Below are positions 33,901 to 42,881 of a stretch of DNA of 64,000 nt, one piece after another. Under the pieces are notes generated by a model, which worked only from the letters and a program-made list of their open reading frames with translations, was not told the DNA's origin and searched no databases. The stretch comes from an uncultured Opitutales bacterium (GTDB taxonomy: Bacteria; Verrucomicrobiota; Verrucomicrobiia; Opitutales; Intestinicryptomonadaceae): the NCBI GenBank assembly GCA_944389195.1, contig CALXLM010000048.1:62001-126000 (forward strand), in the 5' to 3' direction. The position numbers and the translations under genes are program-made. The first letter of the stretch is position 1; the number at the start of each line of letters is the position of its first letter.

Positions 33901-35175
33901 CTATGTATTTCTTTCAGGGATTCCGGATATTTTGAATCTTCTTATTCGCTCTATGCTCAACAAAAACGCCGCCGAGCTTAGCGCAACGCACGCTCCGATG
34001 CACGCTCCGTTTGAAAAACCGGCTATGATGCCGCACAGCAGAAGGCCCATGCCCATTGTAAGGCCCCATAGCGACGACAATACGCTCAGCAGCCAGCCGC
34101 GCCGGCTTTCGTCGGCCGTGTCCGAAAACATGGACAGTATGACGTAGTATGCGAGTGAAAAACCGACCGCCATAAAAAAGGCGTCCGCCCATATCAGCAT
34201 TCCGAGATCCTTGAAAAACAGCAGACCGCAGGTGACAATGCACATTGTCATGGAAAAGCGGAGAACGAAATTTTTGGAAAATTTTGATAGCATTTGGGGG
34301 CCTATGTACGCAAAAACAATGCTTGCAAAAACGCCCTCGAGAGACATGAACGCCGCGATTTCCTTTACTGAAAATTCGAATGTTTGGGCCAGCGCTATCG
34401 GCGTAATCGCGACATAGCAACCCGCGGCGACTTCCGCCAGAATAAAAATCGCTACAAGCTGTCTTGCGGGCCTTATTCTAAACAGAATGGATATGTCGGT
34501 AATGCCGGCCGTCCATTTTATTTTTTTTAGGTCGGACTTCGTCACGGCGTTTCCAGACGGAATTTTTTTCCATAGCAGAGCCAGCATGCCGGCAAACATC
34601 AGCGCCAAGACAAAGAAGGGCGCGCTCCACGCAAGCGCCGGCGCATTTTCGTCGATAAGGACCGCCGCAAACGCCGGACCTGCCATGAATCCGACACTCA
34701 TTGCAAGAAGCGATGCGCCCAAGTAGAAATTCTTCTGACTTTCCGAGCCGCATTTGTCCAGAAGCGCAGCCTGTATCACGCCATCTACCCCCGCCGTCGC
34801 ACCCACGAGCGCGCGGCCGATTGCGAACACGGCCAAAGACATCGCCTCCATGCCGGCGCCCTGTCCGGCGCAGCCCGCAATGGTTCCCAAAAGCGCGGCG
34901 ACAAGGACGGGGCGCCGGCCTATCGTGTCGGAAACTGCGCCTATTACGGGCGCGCACAAAAACACGAGAATTGGATATACCGCGAGGACAAATCCGTAAA
35001 AAAATTTGTGGGCCGCCTGCGACGCCCCGGCAAGCATGTCGTGTTCAGCCGATATGGGGTCTGCGAGGGTGGGCGCCAAAACCGGAATGACCATGCTCTC
35101 GCACACCAAGTGGAAAAATAGGATGCCGAGCAGCGGCCCCGTAAACCAAAGCGATATTTTGTTGTTTCCGCGCAT
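33901..35175 (-). CDS. MFS transporter (TetA/DHA-like), substrate unknown
   Basis: A 424-residue protein with about 12 hydrophobic segments. The loop APVIGAVSDTIGRRPVL (about 75-91) is the classical MFS motif A (G-x-x-S-D-x-x-G-R-R), and GRALVGATAGVDGVIQAAL matches the segment-4/5 region of drug:proton antiporters. Its substrate is not visible. It begins 20 bases (10 from an in-frame TTG) after the exported unknown protein and ends 67 bases before the long NfeD gene. ATG at 35175 is preferred to that TTG at 35184. Confidence 0.85.
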   Translation of the reverse strand: MRGNNKISLWFTGPLLGILFFHLVCESMVIPVLAPTLADPISAEHDMLAGASQAAHKFFYGFVLAVYPILVFLCAPVIGAVSDTIGRRPVLVAALLGTIAGCAGQGAGMEAMSLAVFAIGRALVGATAGVDGVIQAALLDKCGSESQKNFYLGASLLAMSVGFMAGPAFAAVLIDENAPALAWSAPFFVLALMFAGMLALLWKKIPSGNAVTKSDLKKIKWTAGITDISILFRIRPARQLVAIFILAEVAAGCYVAITPIALAQTFEFSVKEIAAFMSLEGVFASIVFAYIGPQMLSKFSKNFVLRFSMTMCIVTCGLLFFKDLGMLIWADAFFMAVGFSLAYYVILSMFSDTADESRRGWLLSVLSSLWGLTMGMGLLLCGIIAGFSNGACIGACVALSSAAFLLSIERIRRFKISGIPERNT

Positions 35176-35194
35176 GCGCCGCAATGGAAGAGCA

Positions 35195-36385
35195 TCACTT
35201 TTCGGCGACGTCTCCCAACAGCCTGTATGTGGACTCAGGCAGGTTTTTGTTTTCTATGGCCCACAGGCAGTATTTCTTTACAAGCGGGAAGCGTCCGGCA
35301 TTTTGAAGGAGAGATTTTAGCGCCACGGTGTGGTAGGCTCCGAGCATAAATTTTTTCCAATCCTCCTTTTTTTCGGGTTTTTTATTTTCGTCGAGTGACT
35401 TGCGGGTGAATTTCGCCTCCTCGACATACATGAGCAAATCCATTATGCGCCGCACGGGACGGTATGTCCCGTCGGCGAAAAACTCGCCCCAGAGAATGTC
35501 TATCTGCACCGCCCCGAGAACGGGGTCCCAATCCTTGTAGGGGTCGGGGATTTTCGCGTTTCTGATGGCGTCCTGATACTCCTTTTCGGCGGGCGTCAGA
35601 ATATTGAAGTCTATGCGGGCTTCGTCGAGTATTGCGAACAGAAATATGATTTTTGCGCGGTCGAGCGGCGTGTAGTTTACAAAAGACTCCCTCATTGCCG
35701 GCAAAAGAAAAGAATTCCGCTTGAAAGCCGCGCGGAAGAATCCGAGATATATGTAGTTTAAATCGTTGGGCGCGCCTTTCTGCTCTAAATTCAACTCTTT
35801 GGAAAAGAAAATCGAATAAAGCGTGTCAGGCGACGGGTTGTTATAAAAGTCTAATATCGCGCTGTCGACCGCCTTTTTGTCCATCATCGGTATCGGAGCC
35901 GTCCATTCGGAAAGCCTTACGCTCGTCTTTGCCGACGCAGTCGTTTGCGAAATTGCGTCGCGCGCCTCTATTTCAAACGTGTAAAGGCCTTCGGCAAAGT
36001 TTTTGTCGAAACAGCACGATACGTATTCGTTCGACGCCACAATAACGTTTTTCGAGGCTTTCTTCCCCTTTAGCGAGACGTTGTCGGCAACCTTTGCCTT
36101 TTTGCCGGAAGGCGATATGGAATATATTGAATATGTTATGTCGAAGCCGCCGTCCTTTACGCCGGCCTTTTCGAAAAACGCAAACAGTGAAAAGTCCTGG
36201 TGGAAATAAACGCGGTTTGTCTGTATAACCTTCGGCGCTGAATCGGTGGGAAGATTGAACCACCATTCCATTTTCGGGTCTTGGGTGCTTGCGGCGATTT
36301 GTGCGGCGAACTCCGATTCGGCCGACGAAACGGCGGCCGATGCGGCAAGGATAATCGCGGCGAATATTATGCGCAGTTTTTTCAT
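35195..36385 (-). CDS. Exported protein of unknown function (396 residues)
   Basis: A signal peptide (MKKLRIIFAAIILAASAAVSSA) begins a protein with a beta-rich first half: MEWWFNLPTDSAPKV, RVYFHQDFSLFAFFEKAG, and FAEGLYTFEIEARD look like an Ig-like or jelly-roll domain to about residue 160. The second half, from about 170, is helical and resembles repeat-free alpha domains (DFYNNPSPDTLYSIFFSK, LYVEEAKFTRKSLDENKK). I know no family for it. It lies between a nucleotidyltransferase gene (45 bases) and the MFS gene (about 20 bases) in the same direction, so it may be expressed with them. The start at the Met six codons inside the longest frame fits the signal peptide best. Confidence 0.7.
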   Translation of the reverse strand: MKKLRIIFAAIILAASAAVSSAESEFAAQIAASTQDPKMEWWFNLPTDSAPKVIQTNRVYFHQDFSLFAFFEKAGVKDGGFDITYSIYSISPSGKKAKVADNVSLKGKKASKNVIVASNEYVSCCFDKNFAEGLYTFEIEARDAISQTTASAKTSVRLSEWTAPIPMMDKKAVDSAILDFYNNPSPDTLYSIFFSKELNLEQKGAPNDLNYIYLGFFRAAFKRNSFLLPAMRESFVNYTPLDRAKIIFLFAILDEARIDFNILTPAEKEYQDAIRNAKIPDPYKDWDPVLGAVQIDILWGEFFADGTYRPVRRIMDLLMYVEEAKFTRKSLDENKKPEKKEDWKKFMLGAYHTVALKSLLQNAGRFPLVKKYCLWAIENKNLPESTYRLLGDVAEK

Positions 36386-36430
36386 ATTTGCGTATGTTTG
36401 CATTGTTTATCGGAGAAATGCTTAAAAATT

Positions 36431-37288
36431 TCAAATTCGTCCGTTTTGGCGGAGAAAGTTTTCTACTTCGGGAATATCCTCCTTGTATGTCACGCCCTGC
36501 CATCGCTCCGCCGTCGGAAGGATTTTTGCCGAAGTCTGTTTAGCGCGTATGGCTGCGTCCACGGCGGCAGGCAGGTAAAATTCGGCTGTTTGGCTTTTCG
36601 AATTTGCCGACAGAAATCTGTCGAATTCACCGCCGAGCATGTCCATAAATCCTTTTGGAAACGCCCAGAAATTCAACGATGCGAATTCCTTTCCGGAAAA
36701 CGACGAGCCGTCGGAGCTTTCGATTTTTATCGGGGAGTCGGAAACCTTCCTGAGCCCGGAAAACTCCCTTACGCCCGTCAGCATCATGTTTTCGTCGTGC
36801 GAACATATGCCGCGCGACACTGTTCCGTTTTTTGAAAGGGTGTTTTCAAGCAAGTATCCCGCCAGCGCGCTTTGCGCGGGCAGGGCGGAATCCAGAAATG
36901 CCGAGGCGAGTTCGTACGCGCCCCTTCCGTAATAGTCGTCGGCGTTTATGGCAAGGAAGCTTTCGGATATTTCGCCGGCGCACGCCAGAACCGCGTGCCC
37001 GGTGCCCCACGGTTTTGTGCGGCCCTCCGGAAGGCGGTAGTTTTTTTTGTCCTGGAAGACATAGCGGACGTCGAGCGTGTTTTCGTATTTTCCGGAAACG
37101 TCGCTGCGGAACACCTTTTCAATGTCTGATCTTATCACAAACACCGCCTTGCCTATTCCGCACGCCTTCGCGTCTTCGAGTGCAAAGTCGATCATCGCCT
37201 TTTTCGACGGGCCGAATTTTGCGGTTTGTTTCAGGCCGCCGAAGCGGCTTCCCATTCCAGCCGCCATCACTATGATAGATTTTTCCAT
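36431..37288 (-). CDS. Sugar-phosphate nucleotidyltransferase, substrate unknown
   Basis: A 285-residue NTP-transferase. The N-terminal nucleotide loop reads IVMAAGMGSRFGGLKQTAKFGPSKKAM (6-32 region), a variant of the GxGxRxxPxTxxxPK loop in which the usual P-K-P-x-x segment is altered; LAINADDYYGRGA near 110-122 carries the metal-binding D-D pair, and SLNFWAFPKGFMD is a family-like strand. I recall proteins with the GLKQ...F-G-P loop annotated only as nucleotidyltransferases. The start is set at MEKSIIV; a much longer frame would run across ruvC. It lies 11 bases after ruvC. Confidence 0.82.
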   Translation of the reverse strand: MEKSIIVMAAGMGSRFGGLKQTAKFGPSKKAMIDFALEDAKACGIGKAVFVIRSDIEKVFRSDVSGKYENTLDVRYVFQDKKNYRLPEGRTKPWGTGHAVLACAGEISESFLAINADDYYGRGAYELASAFLDSALPAQSALAGYLLENTLSKNGTVSRGICSHDENMMLTGVREFSGLRKVSDSPIKIESSDGSSFSGKEFASLNFWAFPKGFMDMLGGEFDRFLSANSKSQTAEFYLPAAVDAAIRAKQTSAKILPTAERWQGVTYKEDIPEVENFLRQNGRI

Positions 37289-37299
37289 GATTTTTAAAT

Positions 37300-37911
37300 T
37301 TATACTTTGTGGGTGAAAATATGGGCGATTGCCGCGCCCGCCGCGTCGGCTTCGTCCGACGGAAGAATCGGCGCTCCGGCGACTATTCCCGCCACGGAGC
37401 GCGCAACCTGCTCTTTGCTGGCGCGCCCGTATCCTATTACCGCTTGTTTTATTCTCAAAGGGGGGTATTCGAACACTTCGAGGTTCTGGCTGGCGGCCGC
37501 TGCTATCGCCGCCCCGCGCGACGACCCCAATATGAGGGCGGTCCTGAAGTTCTGAACGTAAACGCTTTGTTCTATCGCGACGCATGACGGCTTGTTGCGC
37601 GCTATCATGGCGGTTGTCTCTGCGAGTATTCGGGCAAGGCATTCCGGCATAGTGAGAGAAGGGTTGTTTTTGACAGTTTTGGATTCGACGTATCTTAGCG
37701 AGCCGTCGCCGAGCGACTCTATAACCGTTAGCCCGGTTCCGCGCAGGCTGGGGTCTATTCCGAGAACGATGCCGCGCATCTGCCTTCCCGCGGAGCTTGC
37801 CGGAGGCTGGAGGCCCGTCTTGCGCCGTTTCCCGCGCGCGGAATGTCCGCATGCGGCCGTACTTCCGCCCAATACGGCTTGCGTCCACAGAGCTCTTCCC
37901 GATTTTGCCAT
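37300..37911 (-). CDS. ruvC: Holliday-junction resolvase RuvC with N-terminal extension
   Basis: A 203-residue resolvase (159 residues if it starts at the internal Met). The catalytic acids are visible: D53 in GIDPSLRGTG, E113 in VAIEQSVYVQN, and D185/D188 in SDEADAAGAA. Residues 1-45 (MAKSGRALWTQAVLGG and a basic stretch) lie before the usual RuvC start (MRGIVLGID at 37779). I recall similar extensions beginning with a short helix in other verrucomicrobial RuvC proteins, so the long start is given, but GGAAGG before 37779 leaves the short start open. RuvC cuts four-way junctions with RuvAB, whose genes are not in the window. Confidence 0.88.
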   Translation of the reverse strand: MAKSGRALWTQAVLGGSTAACGHSARGKRRKTGLQPPASSAGRQMRGIVLGIDPSLRGTGLTVIESLGDGSLRYVESKTVKNNPSLTMPECLARILAETTAMIARNKPSCVAIEQSVYVQNFRTALILGSSRGAAIAAAASQNLEVFEYPPLRIKQAVIGYGRASKEQVARSVAGIVAGAPILPSDEADAAGAAIAHIFTHKV

Positions 37912-38029
37912 TTGCGTAAAAGTATTTAGCCTATAACCGTGCCTTGCGAGTATATTTTTGAAAAAAATCCCATATAGTCTTTACAGAAGCCGTTCCTATG
38001 CGATACTTTTTTGCAAAAACTTGCATTTT

Positions 38030-38776
38030 ATGGAAAAGATATACAACGCCATCATACTGCTGTTGCTATTTGCGACGGCCGCGATGGGTTGCCTGCTGTA
38101 TTTGAAGTGGATCGGGGTGCGCGAGGAAAACATAGAGCGCAGGCTCGACGAGTCGCGCCTCGTTTACCAGCTTGGCAGGCTTTCCGAGGAAAAGGCGTAT
38201 AAGGAGGAATATTACCACAGGCTGCTCCACGACGAGGCTTTCGCGGAAAGGGTGATTCGGGAAAAACTCGGGTTTGTCGGCAAAAACGAGGTCGTTTTCA
38301 GGTTTAAGGATTCCACTCCCGTAAGCGTCGACACGCGCTTTGCCCCGAGATTTTTCCCGAAATCTTCAAACGCCGGCAGGGACGAACCCGAGCCGGTCAC
38401 CCTTGAGGAAAAAACAGACGGCGACGGCAGCGCCGAAAAAAAATCTTTTTTGCGCCGCATTTTTTCCGGTTCGCACGGGGACGTTGACGGTTCCGGGGCA
38501 GGCGTAAAGGCGGAAGATTCGAAAAGCGGTCAAAGCGTGGGCGGCGCTTCGGGGGTCAAAATAGGCGTTGAAAATTCGGCGTTAAGGCCGATAGAGCCGT
38601 TTAAGTCAGGCGGCGGGGCTTCCGCCGGAGATTCCGCTTTTATCCGTTCGGTTCCGCCGGAGGCGGGCGGCGCTGGGGCGGAATCCGCCCCGTCGGCGCA
38701 GAATGCCGGATCGCGGGTTGAGCCGCCCGAAAAAAATAAACCGTCGCCGAATGCCATACGTTTTCGCGCAAACTGA
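38030..38776 (+). CDS. FtsB/DivIC-like division protein with long low-complexity tail
   Basis: A 248-residue protein. Residues 1-28 are a membrane segment (YNAIILLLLFATAAMGCLLYL), residues 30-85 a coiled coil (REENIERRLDESRLVYQLGRL), ending in REKLGFVGKNEVVFRF (76-91), the closing motif of the FtsB/DivIC family. Those proteins join FtsL and FtsQ in the division complex. Family members end around here; this one continues for about 155 residues rich in Gly, Ser, Ala, Pro and charged residues with no recognisable fold. The pullulanase-like gene begins 10 bases downstream. Start set at the ATG just before the membrane segment. Confidence 0.78.
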   Translation: MEKIYNAIILLLLFATAAMGCLLYLKWIGVREENIERRLDESRLVYQLGRLSEEKAYKEEYYHRLLHDEAFAERVIREKLGFVGKNEVVFRFKDSTPVSVDTRFAPRFFPKSSNAGRDEPEPVTLEEKTDGDGSAEKKSFLRRIFSGSHGDVDGSGAGVKAEDSKSGQSVGGASGVKIGVENSALRPIEPFKSGGGASAGDSAFIRSVPPEAGGAGAESAPSAQNAGSRVEPPEKNKPSPNAIRFRAN

Positions 38777-38786
38777 ATTTACGAAA

Positions 38787-41186
38787 ATGGCGCTTAAAAT
38801 AATAAAAGCTTGGTGGATAAACGCCCATGAAATAGCGGTGGTCTTTAACCGCGACATAACGTTTGTGCCGGACGTGTCGGTTGTCGGGGCGCAATTTTTG
38901 CCGGACTGTAAAATCGCGAGGGCGTCGGGGCGCGACTTCGCGAAATATTCGTCGTATTTCATATCGGGCGGCCTTGTCCATTTTCTTTTAGACGACAGCA
39001 ATTTTCAGAACATACGGGCGTCGCGCGATGCCGACTATTACGTATGCGGGGATTTTAACGGTTGGGAGAAGGCGATAGGCGACCCCGCATGGCGCATGAA
39101 ACCGTCGAGCGGAGAGTTTGAAAGAAAGCTCGAAGTTCCAACGGATAAGCTCGCACTTAAGAGGCGCACCGGCTACTTTAAATTCGCCGGAGCCGACGGG
39201 CGCTGGCTCGAACCGATGCCGAGCCTTCCAAATGTTGAACGCGACAGGGACGGAAATTCAAATCTGCGTTTGAGCCTCGACAAAACCGGATTGCATGTGT
39301 TTGTGGTCTCTTTCGAAGGCGTTTGTTCGCTTGCCGACGACATAAGTCTGTATTTTCCGCAGCTTTCGCTTTCGTGTTCTGTGGATTTTGCGGAGAGGCT
39401 TTTGAACGTATATTCCCACGCCCCATTGGGGGCGCGCCTGTCGAACGGCAGGACGCAGTTTTCGATATTCGCGCCGCGCGCAACGGCGGCGTGGGTGGTT
39501 TGGGGCGCCAAGGGGGAAAATATAGGACACGTGGCGGAGGCGGAATCGCATGACGGAGCCGTTTGGACGGCTTCCGTAAGCGGAGATTTGTCGGGAGCAA
39601 GGTATTACTGGCATATAAATGGTAAAAATAAGGACAGCACTACGGAGTTTGCGCCGGAAAAGCCTTTGACGGACCCGTACGCCAACGCAATGCTTTCTTC
39701 TAACGGGCCGTCCGTCGTGAAGTTCGACTGCTCCCTCCCGTCTTGCGTGGAAGGCTTTTCGCCGCCGCATTGGCACGACTTGGCAATAATGGAAATACAT
39801 TTGCGCGACGTTCTCGCCCGCGCACAGGCCGATATTTCCGACGGCGAACGACTGACTTTTGAAGGCTTGGAAAAATGGCTGAAATCCGATTCGTGTTATT
39901 TGCGCCAAACCGGCGTAAACTGCGTGGAGCTTCAGCCTGTGCAGGAGTTTACAGCCGCAAAAAAAACCGACTACGAATGGGGCTATATGCCCGTAAACTG
40001 GTTCTCTCCGTCCAGCTCCTACGCGTCAAACCCCGAGGAGTGTTCGCAAAACGAGGATTTCGCGCGGCTTGTGGGGGCCTTCCACAAAGCCGGATTGGCA
40101 GTAATACTCGATGTCGTTTACAACCATATGGGCGAGCCCAACTGCCTTTTGGGCGTTGACAAAGAGTATTATTTTGAAACCGATATGGCTGGCGGGCTGA
40201 CAAATTTCAGCGGGTGCGGCAACGATTTCCGCGCCAAGTCCCCGATGGCGAAACGCATGATTTTGGACAGCCTGAAAAAGCTCGTGCTCAACTACGGCGT
40301 TGACGGCTTCAGATTCGACCTCGCCGAGCTTGTCGGGTTGGGGGTATTGCGCGAAATAGAGCGCGAGTTGAAAAAAATAAAGCCTTCCGTCATATTGATT
40401 GCCGAACCGTGGAGCTTTAGGGGGCACATAGCGGGGGCCTTGCGCGATACGGGCCTGGCTTCGTGGAACGACGGGTTCCGCGAGTTTATGTTGTCCTATG
40501 CTTTGGGCCGGGGAGATTCGGAGGGCTTTAAATATTTCGTGTCGGGAAGCCGCGACACTTCGCGCTTTTGCGCCCAAAGCGTCAACTACCTTGAAAGCCA
40601 CGACGACAAATGCCTGTTTGACCGCATTACGGAAATGTACGACCACCCGTCGGTTGACGATTTGCGGCGCTATAAAATGGCGCACGCCCTTCTTATGCTG
40701 TCGGTCGGAATACCGATGGTTGCCGAGGGCTTCGACCTCTTGCGCACAAAATACGGCAAAAACAATACCTATAAGGACGGCGCGGCGAACATGCTCGACT
40801 ACTCGAGAGCCATGCGCTTTACGGGAGTGTGCCAGTGGTTGCGCTCGCTTGTCAGATTCCGGCTTTCGGCGCGCGGCGGTGCCATGCGCATCGACGGCCC
40901 GCTGCCAGACGGCTGGTTGAAATTTTACACGTCGGCCGATTCTCCGTCAGCGGCCGTCATGTTTAACGCCTGCGGGTGCGGCTGCTTAAAGCGCATATTT
41001 GCCGCCTTCAACCCGTCGGATTCCGAAAGCGAATTGGCCGTTGAAAGCGATTTGGACGAGAATTTCGTCCAGATTGCCGATATTGACAGGTTCGACCTGC
41101 GCGGTTTGGAAAATCCGGCAAGCCCGCTTTACAGGGGAGTCCTGAATCTTCCCCGCGTATCCTTCTCGCTTTGGGCGGAGATTTGA
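38787..41186 (+). CDS. Type I pullulanase-like GH13 glycogen-debranching enzyme
   Basis: A 799-residue cytoplasmic GH13 protein. N-terminal beta domains include a CBM48-like part (FSIFAPRATAAWVVWGAKGE near 230-250). The barrel shows YEWGYMPVNWFSPSSSYAS, a variant of the type I pullulanase YNWGYDP motif, then VILDVVYNHMGE, GFRFDLAELVG (nucleophile Asp), ILIAEPW (acid/base Glu) and YLESHDD. No signal peptide is seen, so it probably opens alpha-1,6 branches of stored glycogen or imported maltodextrin. It lies 10 bases after the FtsB-like gene; glgB, which makes such branches, is 8 kb away on the other strand. The start at 38787 avoids overlap with the upstream gene. Confidence 0.88.
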   Translation: MALKIIKAWWINAHEIAVVFNRDITFVPDVSVVGAQFLPDCKIARASGRDFAKYSSYFISGGLVHFLLDDSNFQNIRASRDADYYVCGDFNGWEKAIGDPAWRMKPSSGEFERKLEVPTDKLALKRRTGYFKFAGADGRWLEPMPSLPNVERDRDGNSNLRLSLDKTGLHVFVVSFEGVCSLADDISLYFPQLSLSCSVDFAERLLNVYSHAPLGARLSNGRTQFSIFAPRATAAWVVWGAKGENIGHVAEAESHDGAVWTASVSGDLSGARYYWHINGKNKDSTTEFAPEKPLTDPYANAMLSSNGPSVVKFDCSLPSCVEGFSPPHWHDLAIMEIHLRDVLARAQADISDGERLTFEGLEKWLKSDSCYLRQTGVNCVELQPVQEFTAAKKTDYEWGYMPVNWFSPSSSYASNPEECSQNEDFARLVGAFHKAGLAVILDVVYNHMGEPNCLLGVDKEYYFETDMAGGLTNFSGCGNDFRAKSPMAKRMILDSLKKLVLNYGVDGFRFDLAELVGLGVLREIERELKKIKPSVILIAEPWSFRGHIAGALRDTGLASWNDGFREFMLSYALGRGDSEGFKYFVSGSRDTSRFCAQSVNYLESHDDKCLFDRITEMYDHPSVDDLRRYKMAHALLMLSVGIPMVAEGFDLLRTKYGKNNTYKDGAANMLDYSRAMRFTGVCQWLRSLVRFRLSARGGAMRIDGPLPDGWLKFYTSADSPSAAVMFNACGCGCLKRIFAAFNPSDSESELAVESDLDENFVQIADIDRFDLRGLENPASPLYRGVLNLPRVSFSLWAEI

Positions 41187-41210
41187 GGACTTGGGGAAGC
41201 GTGTCGAGAT

Positions 41211-41242
41211 AAAAAAAAGAAACCCTCCTGCGGAAGGGTTTC
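41211..41242 (-). terminator. Terminator of the rubrerythrin gene
   Basis: On the minus strand GAAACCCT (41242-41235) pairs with AGGGTTTC (41226-41219) and is followed by eight T. It lies 32 bases after the rubrerythrin stop and also closes the convergent pullulanase region. Confidence 0.85.
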
Positions 41243-41273
41243 CCTGTTCCATAACAACATACCTAATTGCGCG

Positions 41274-41825
41274 TTATTTTTTGAAATAACGGTTGTAAAG
41301 TCCCTGGAATGCGCAGCCGTGGCGGGCTTCGTCCTTGCACATCTCGTGCACGGTGTCGTGTATGGCGTCGTACCCGAGTTCCTTGGCGCGTTTGGCTATT
41401 TTTAATTTGCCTTCGGTTGCGCCGTGTTCGGCGTCTATGCGCATCTGCAGATTTTTTGCGGTGTCGGGTTCAACCACCTCTCCGAGAAGCTCCGCGAATT
41501 TGGCGGCATGCTCGGCCTCTTCAAACGCTATCCTTTTGTATGCTTCGGCAACCTCCGGATACCCCTCCCTGTCGGCCTGTCGGCTCATGGCAAGGTACAT
41601 TCCCACTTCCGTGCATTCTCCCGTAAAGTTGGCGCGGAGGCCCTCCACGACTTCCTCGTCGAGCCCCTTGGCGACCCCTATCCTGTGTTCGTCGGCCCAA
41701 ACGAGTTTTTCGCCGCTTTCGACCGCTTCAAATTTAGATTTGGGAGCTTTGCATTGCGGGCAGAAATCGGGTATGTTTTCGCCCTCCATTATGTATCCGC
41801 AGACTGTGCATCTTGTCTTTTTCAT
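41274..41825 (-). CDS. Reverse rubrerythrin (rubredoxin domain first)
   Basis: A 183-residue peroxide-detoxifying non-heme iron protein. Unlike classic rubrerythrin, the rubredoxin-like FeS4 domain is at the N-terminus (C6, C9, C22, C25 in CTVCG and CPQC); the ferritin-like four-helix domain follows from about residue 50 with [42 protein letters not shown] and [10 protein letters not shown] holding the E and E-x-x-H di-iron ligands. Such reverse rubrerythrins are known from anaerobes such as clostridia, where peroxide induces them. It is transcribed alone, with its own terminator and an inverted repeat upstream (41868-41888) suitable for a redox or metal regulator. Confidence 0.95.
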   Translation of the reverse strand: MKKTRCTVCGYIMEGENIPDFCPQCKAPKSKFEAVESGEKLVWADEHRIGVAKGLDEEVVEGLRANFTGECTEVGMYLAMSRQADREGYPEVAEAYKRIAFEEAEHAAKFAELLGEVVEPDTAKNLQMRIDAEHGATEGKLKIAKRAKELGYDAIHDTVHEMCKDEARHGCAFQGLYNRYFKK

Positions 41826-41867
41826 TTTATTTCCTTCCGTTCTTTACGCTTTATAAGTTAAGATAAT

Positions 41868-41888
41868 AATGGTACTATAATACCGTTA
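41868..41888 (-). promoter_or_regulatory. Inverted repeat upstream of reverse rubrerythrin
   Basis: AATGGTA (41868-41874) and TACCGTT (41881-41887) form a 7-base inverted repeat with one mismatch around CTATAA. It lies 43 bases upstream of the start inside an A/T-rich promoter-like stretch with several TATAAT-like hexamers. It is not a textbook PerR or Fur box, but position and symmetry suggest a repressor site. Confidence 0.4.
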
Positions 41889-41927
41889 TTTTTATAAAAG
41901 CAAGATTTTTTTTAAAAAAAAGAAATT

Positions 41928-42881
41928 TTATTTCGTTCCGACAAGCGACATTCCGAACGAAAGCCAAAATGGAAGCGTCGCAATTGCGGCCAGGGAAGTC
42001 GCCAGAACTATCTGGACCGCTATTTTCGGATATCCCCCGAATGACTTTGCAAGCACCGCCGCCATTATTCCCGCGGGAGAAAGCGACATGAGGACAAGCA
42101 AAGACTTTAGGGTCGGGTCGAGCGGAAGCAGCCAGGCTGCCGCCACAAACAGCGCCGGAAGCGCCCCCATTCTCATGAAGAGCGCCGTTGAGACAATCCT
42201 CCATGAAAATCCGTCGCGTCCGAGCATGTCTGACATGAGGGCTCCGAATATCATCAGGTTCAGTGGAATCGCGCACGCCCCGACAAAGCCAAGAAACGTT
42301 TTAACCGATTCCGGCACGAAGTTTGCCGCGCCGCTCCATACAAGCAGAAGGCCTATAAAAACCGCCCAAACCGGGCCGCGCATCAGGAAATCGAGCGATA
42401 CTCTTTTTGCGTTTGACAAAAGCAGATAGCCCGCCGACCAAAATACGAGGTCGCAGCCGACGTTGTGCGTTATGAGTATTCCCATCATTTCTCCGCCGCC
42501 GTCCCACAAAATCGCCACGAGGGCTATAAGGAAAAAACCGTAGTTTTGAGTGGCGGTGGTGACTGCAAATGTTCGCAGGCCGTCGCCGACTTTCAATCCG
42601 ATGAGCTTTCCCGAAATCCATGTGAGCAAAAATGAGGCCAAAAGGCCTGTCGCGCCCAGGGCGATTGTGGCGATTGAAAAGCCCACGCTTTCGAGTTTTT
42701 TGTTCCCGAGCATGTTCGAAAGAATAAAGCACGGCAAAGAAAACTCCACCGCGATTTTCAGAAGGCTCGCGTCGGCCTCGGGCTTTATCCAGCCTATTCT
42801 TCTTGCGAACCACCCGGCGCATATCGTTGCGTAAATGGGAAATATTGCGCCGAGCATCGACAATGTTGATAATTCTTTCAT
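41928..42881 (-). CDS. AEC-family (auxin efflux carrier-like) permease
   Basis: A 317-residue protein with about ten hydrophobic segments. The start MKELSTLSMLGAIFPIYATICAGW and the internal FSLPCFILSNML and the C-terminal SPAGIMAAVLAKSFGGYP match the AEC family (membrane transport protein PF03547), whose bacterial members carry malate, malonate or other organic acids, or unknown compounds. The substrate is unknown. ATG at 42881 is preferred over an upstream in-frame start (42932) that adds residues before the first membrane segment. It is separated from the rubrerythrin operator by only about 40 bases on the same strand. Confidence 0.85.
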   Translation of the reverse strand: MKELSTLSMLGAIFPIYATICAGWFARRIGWIKPEADASLLKIAVEFSLPCFILSNMLGNKKLESVGFSIATIALGATGLLASFLLTWISGKLIGLKVGDGLRTFAVTTATQNYGFFLIALVAILWDGGGEMMGILITHNVGCDLVFWSAGYLLLSNAKRVSLDFLMRGPVWAVFIGLLLVWSGAANFVPESVKTFLGFVGACAIPLNLMIFGALMSDMLGRDGFSWRIVSTALFMRMGALPALFVAAAWLLPLDPTLKSLLVLMSLSPAGIMAAVLAKSFGGYPKIAVQIVLATSLAAIATLPFWLSFGMSLVGTK

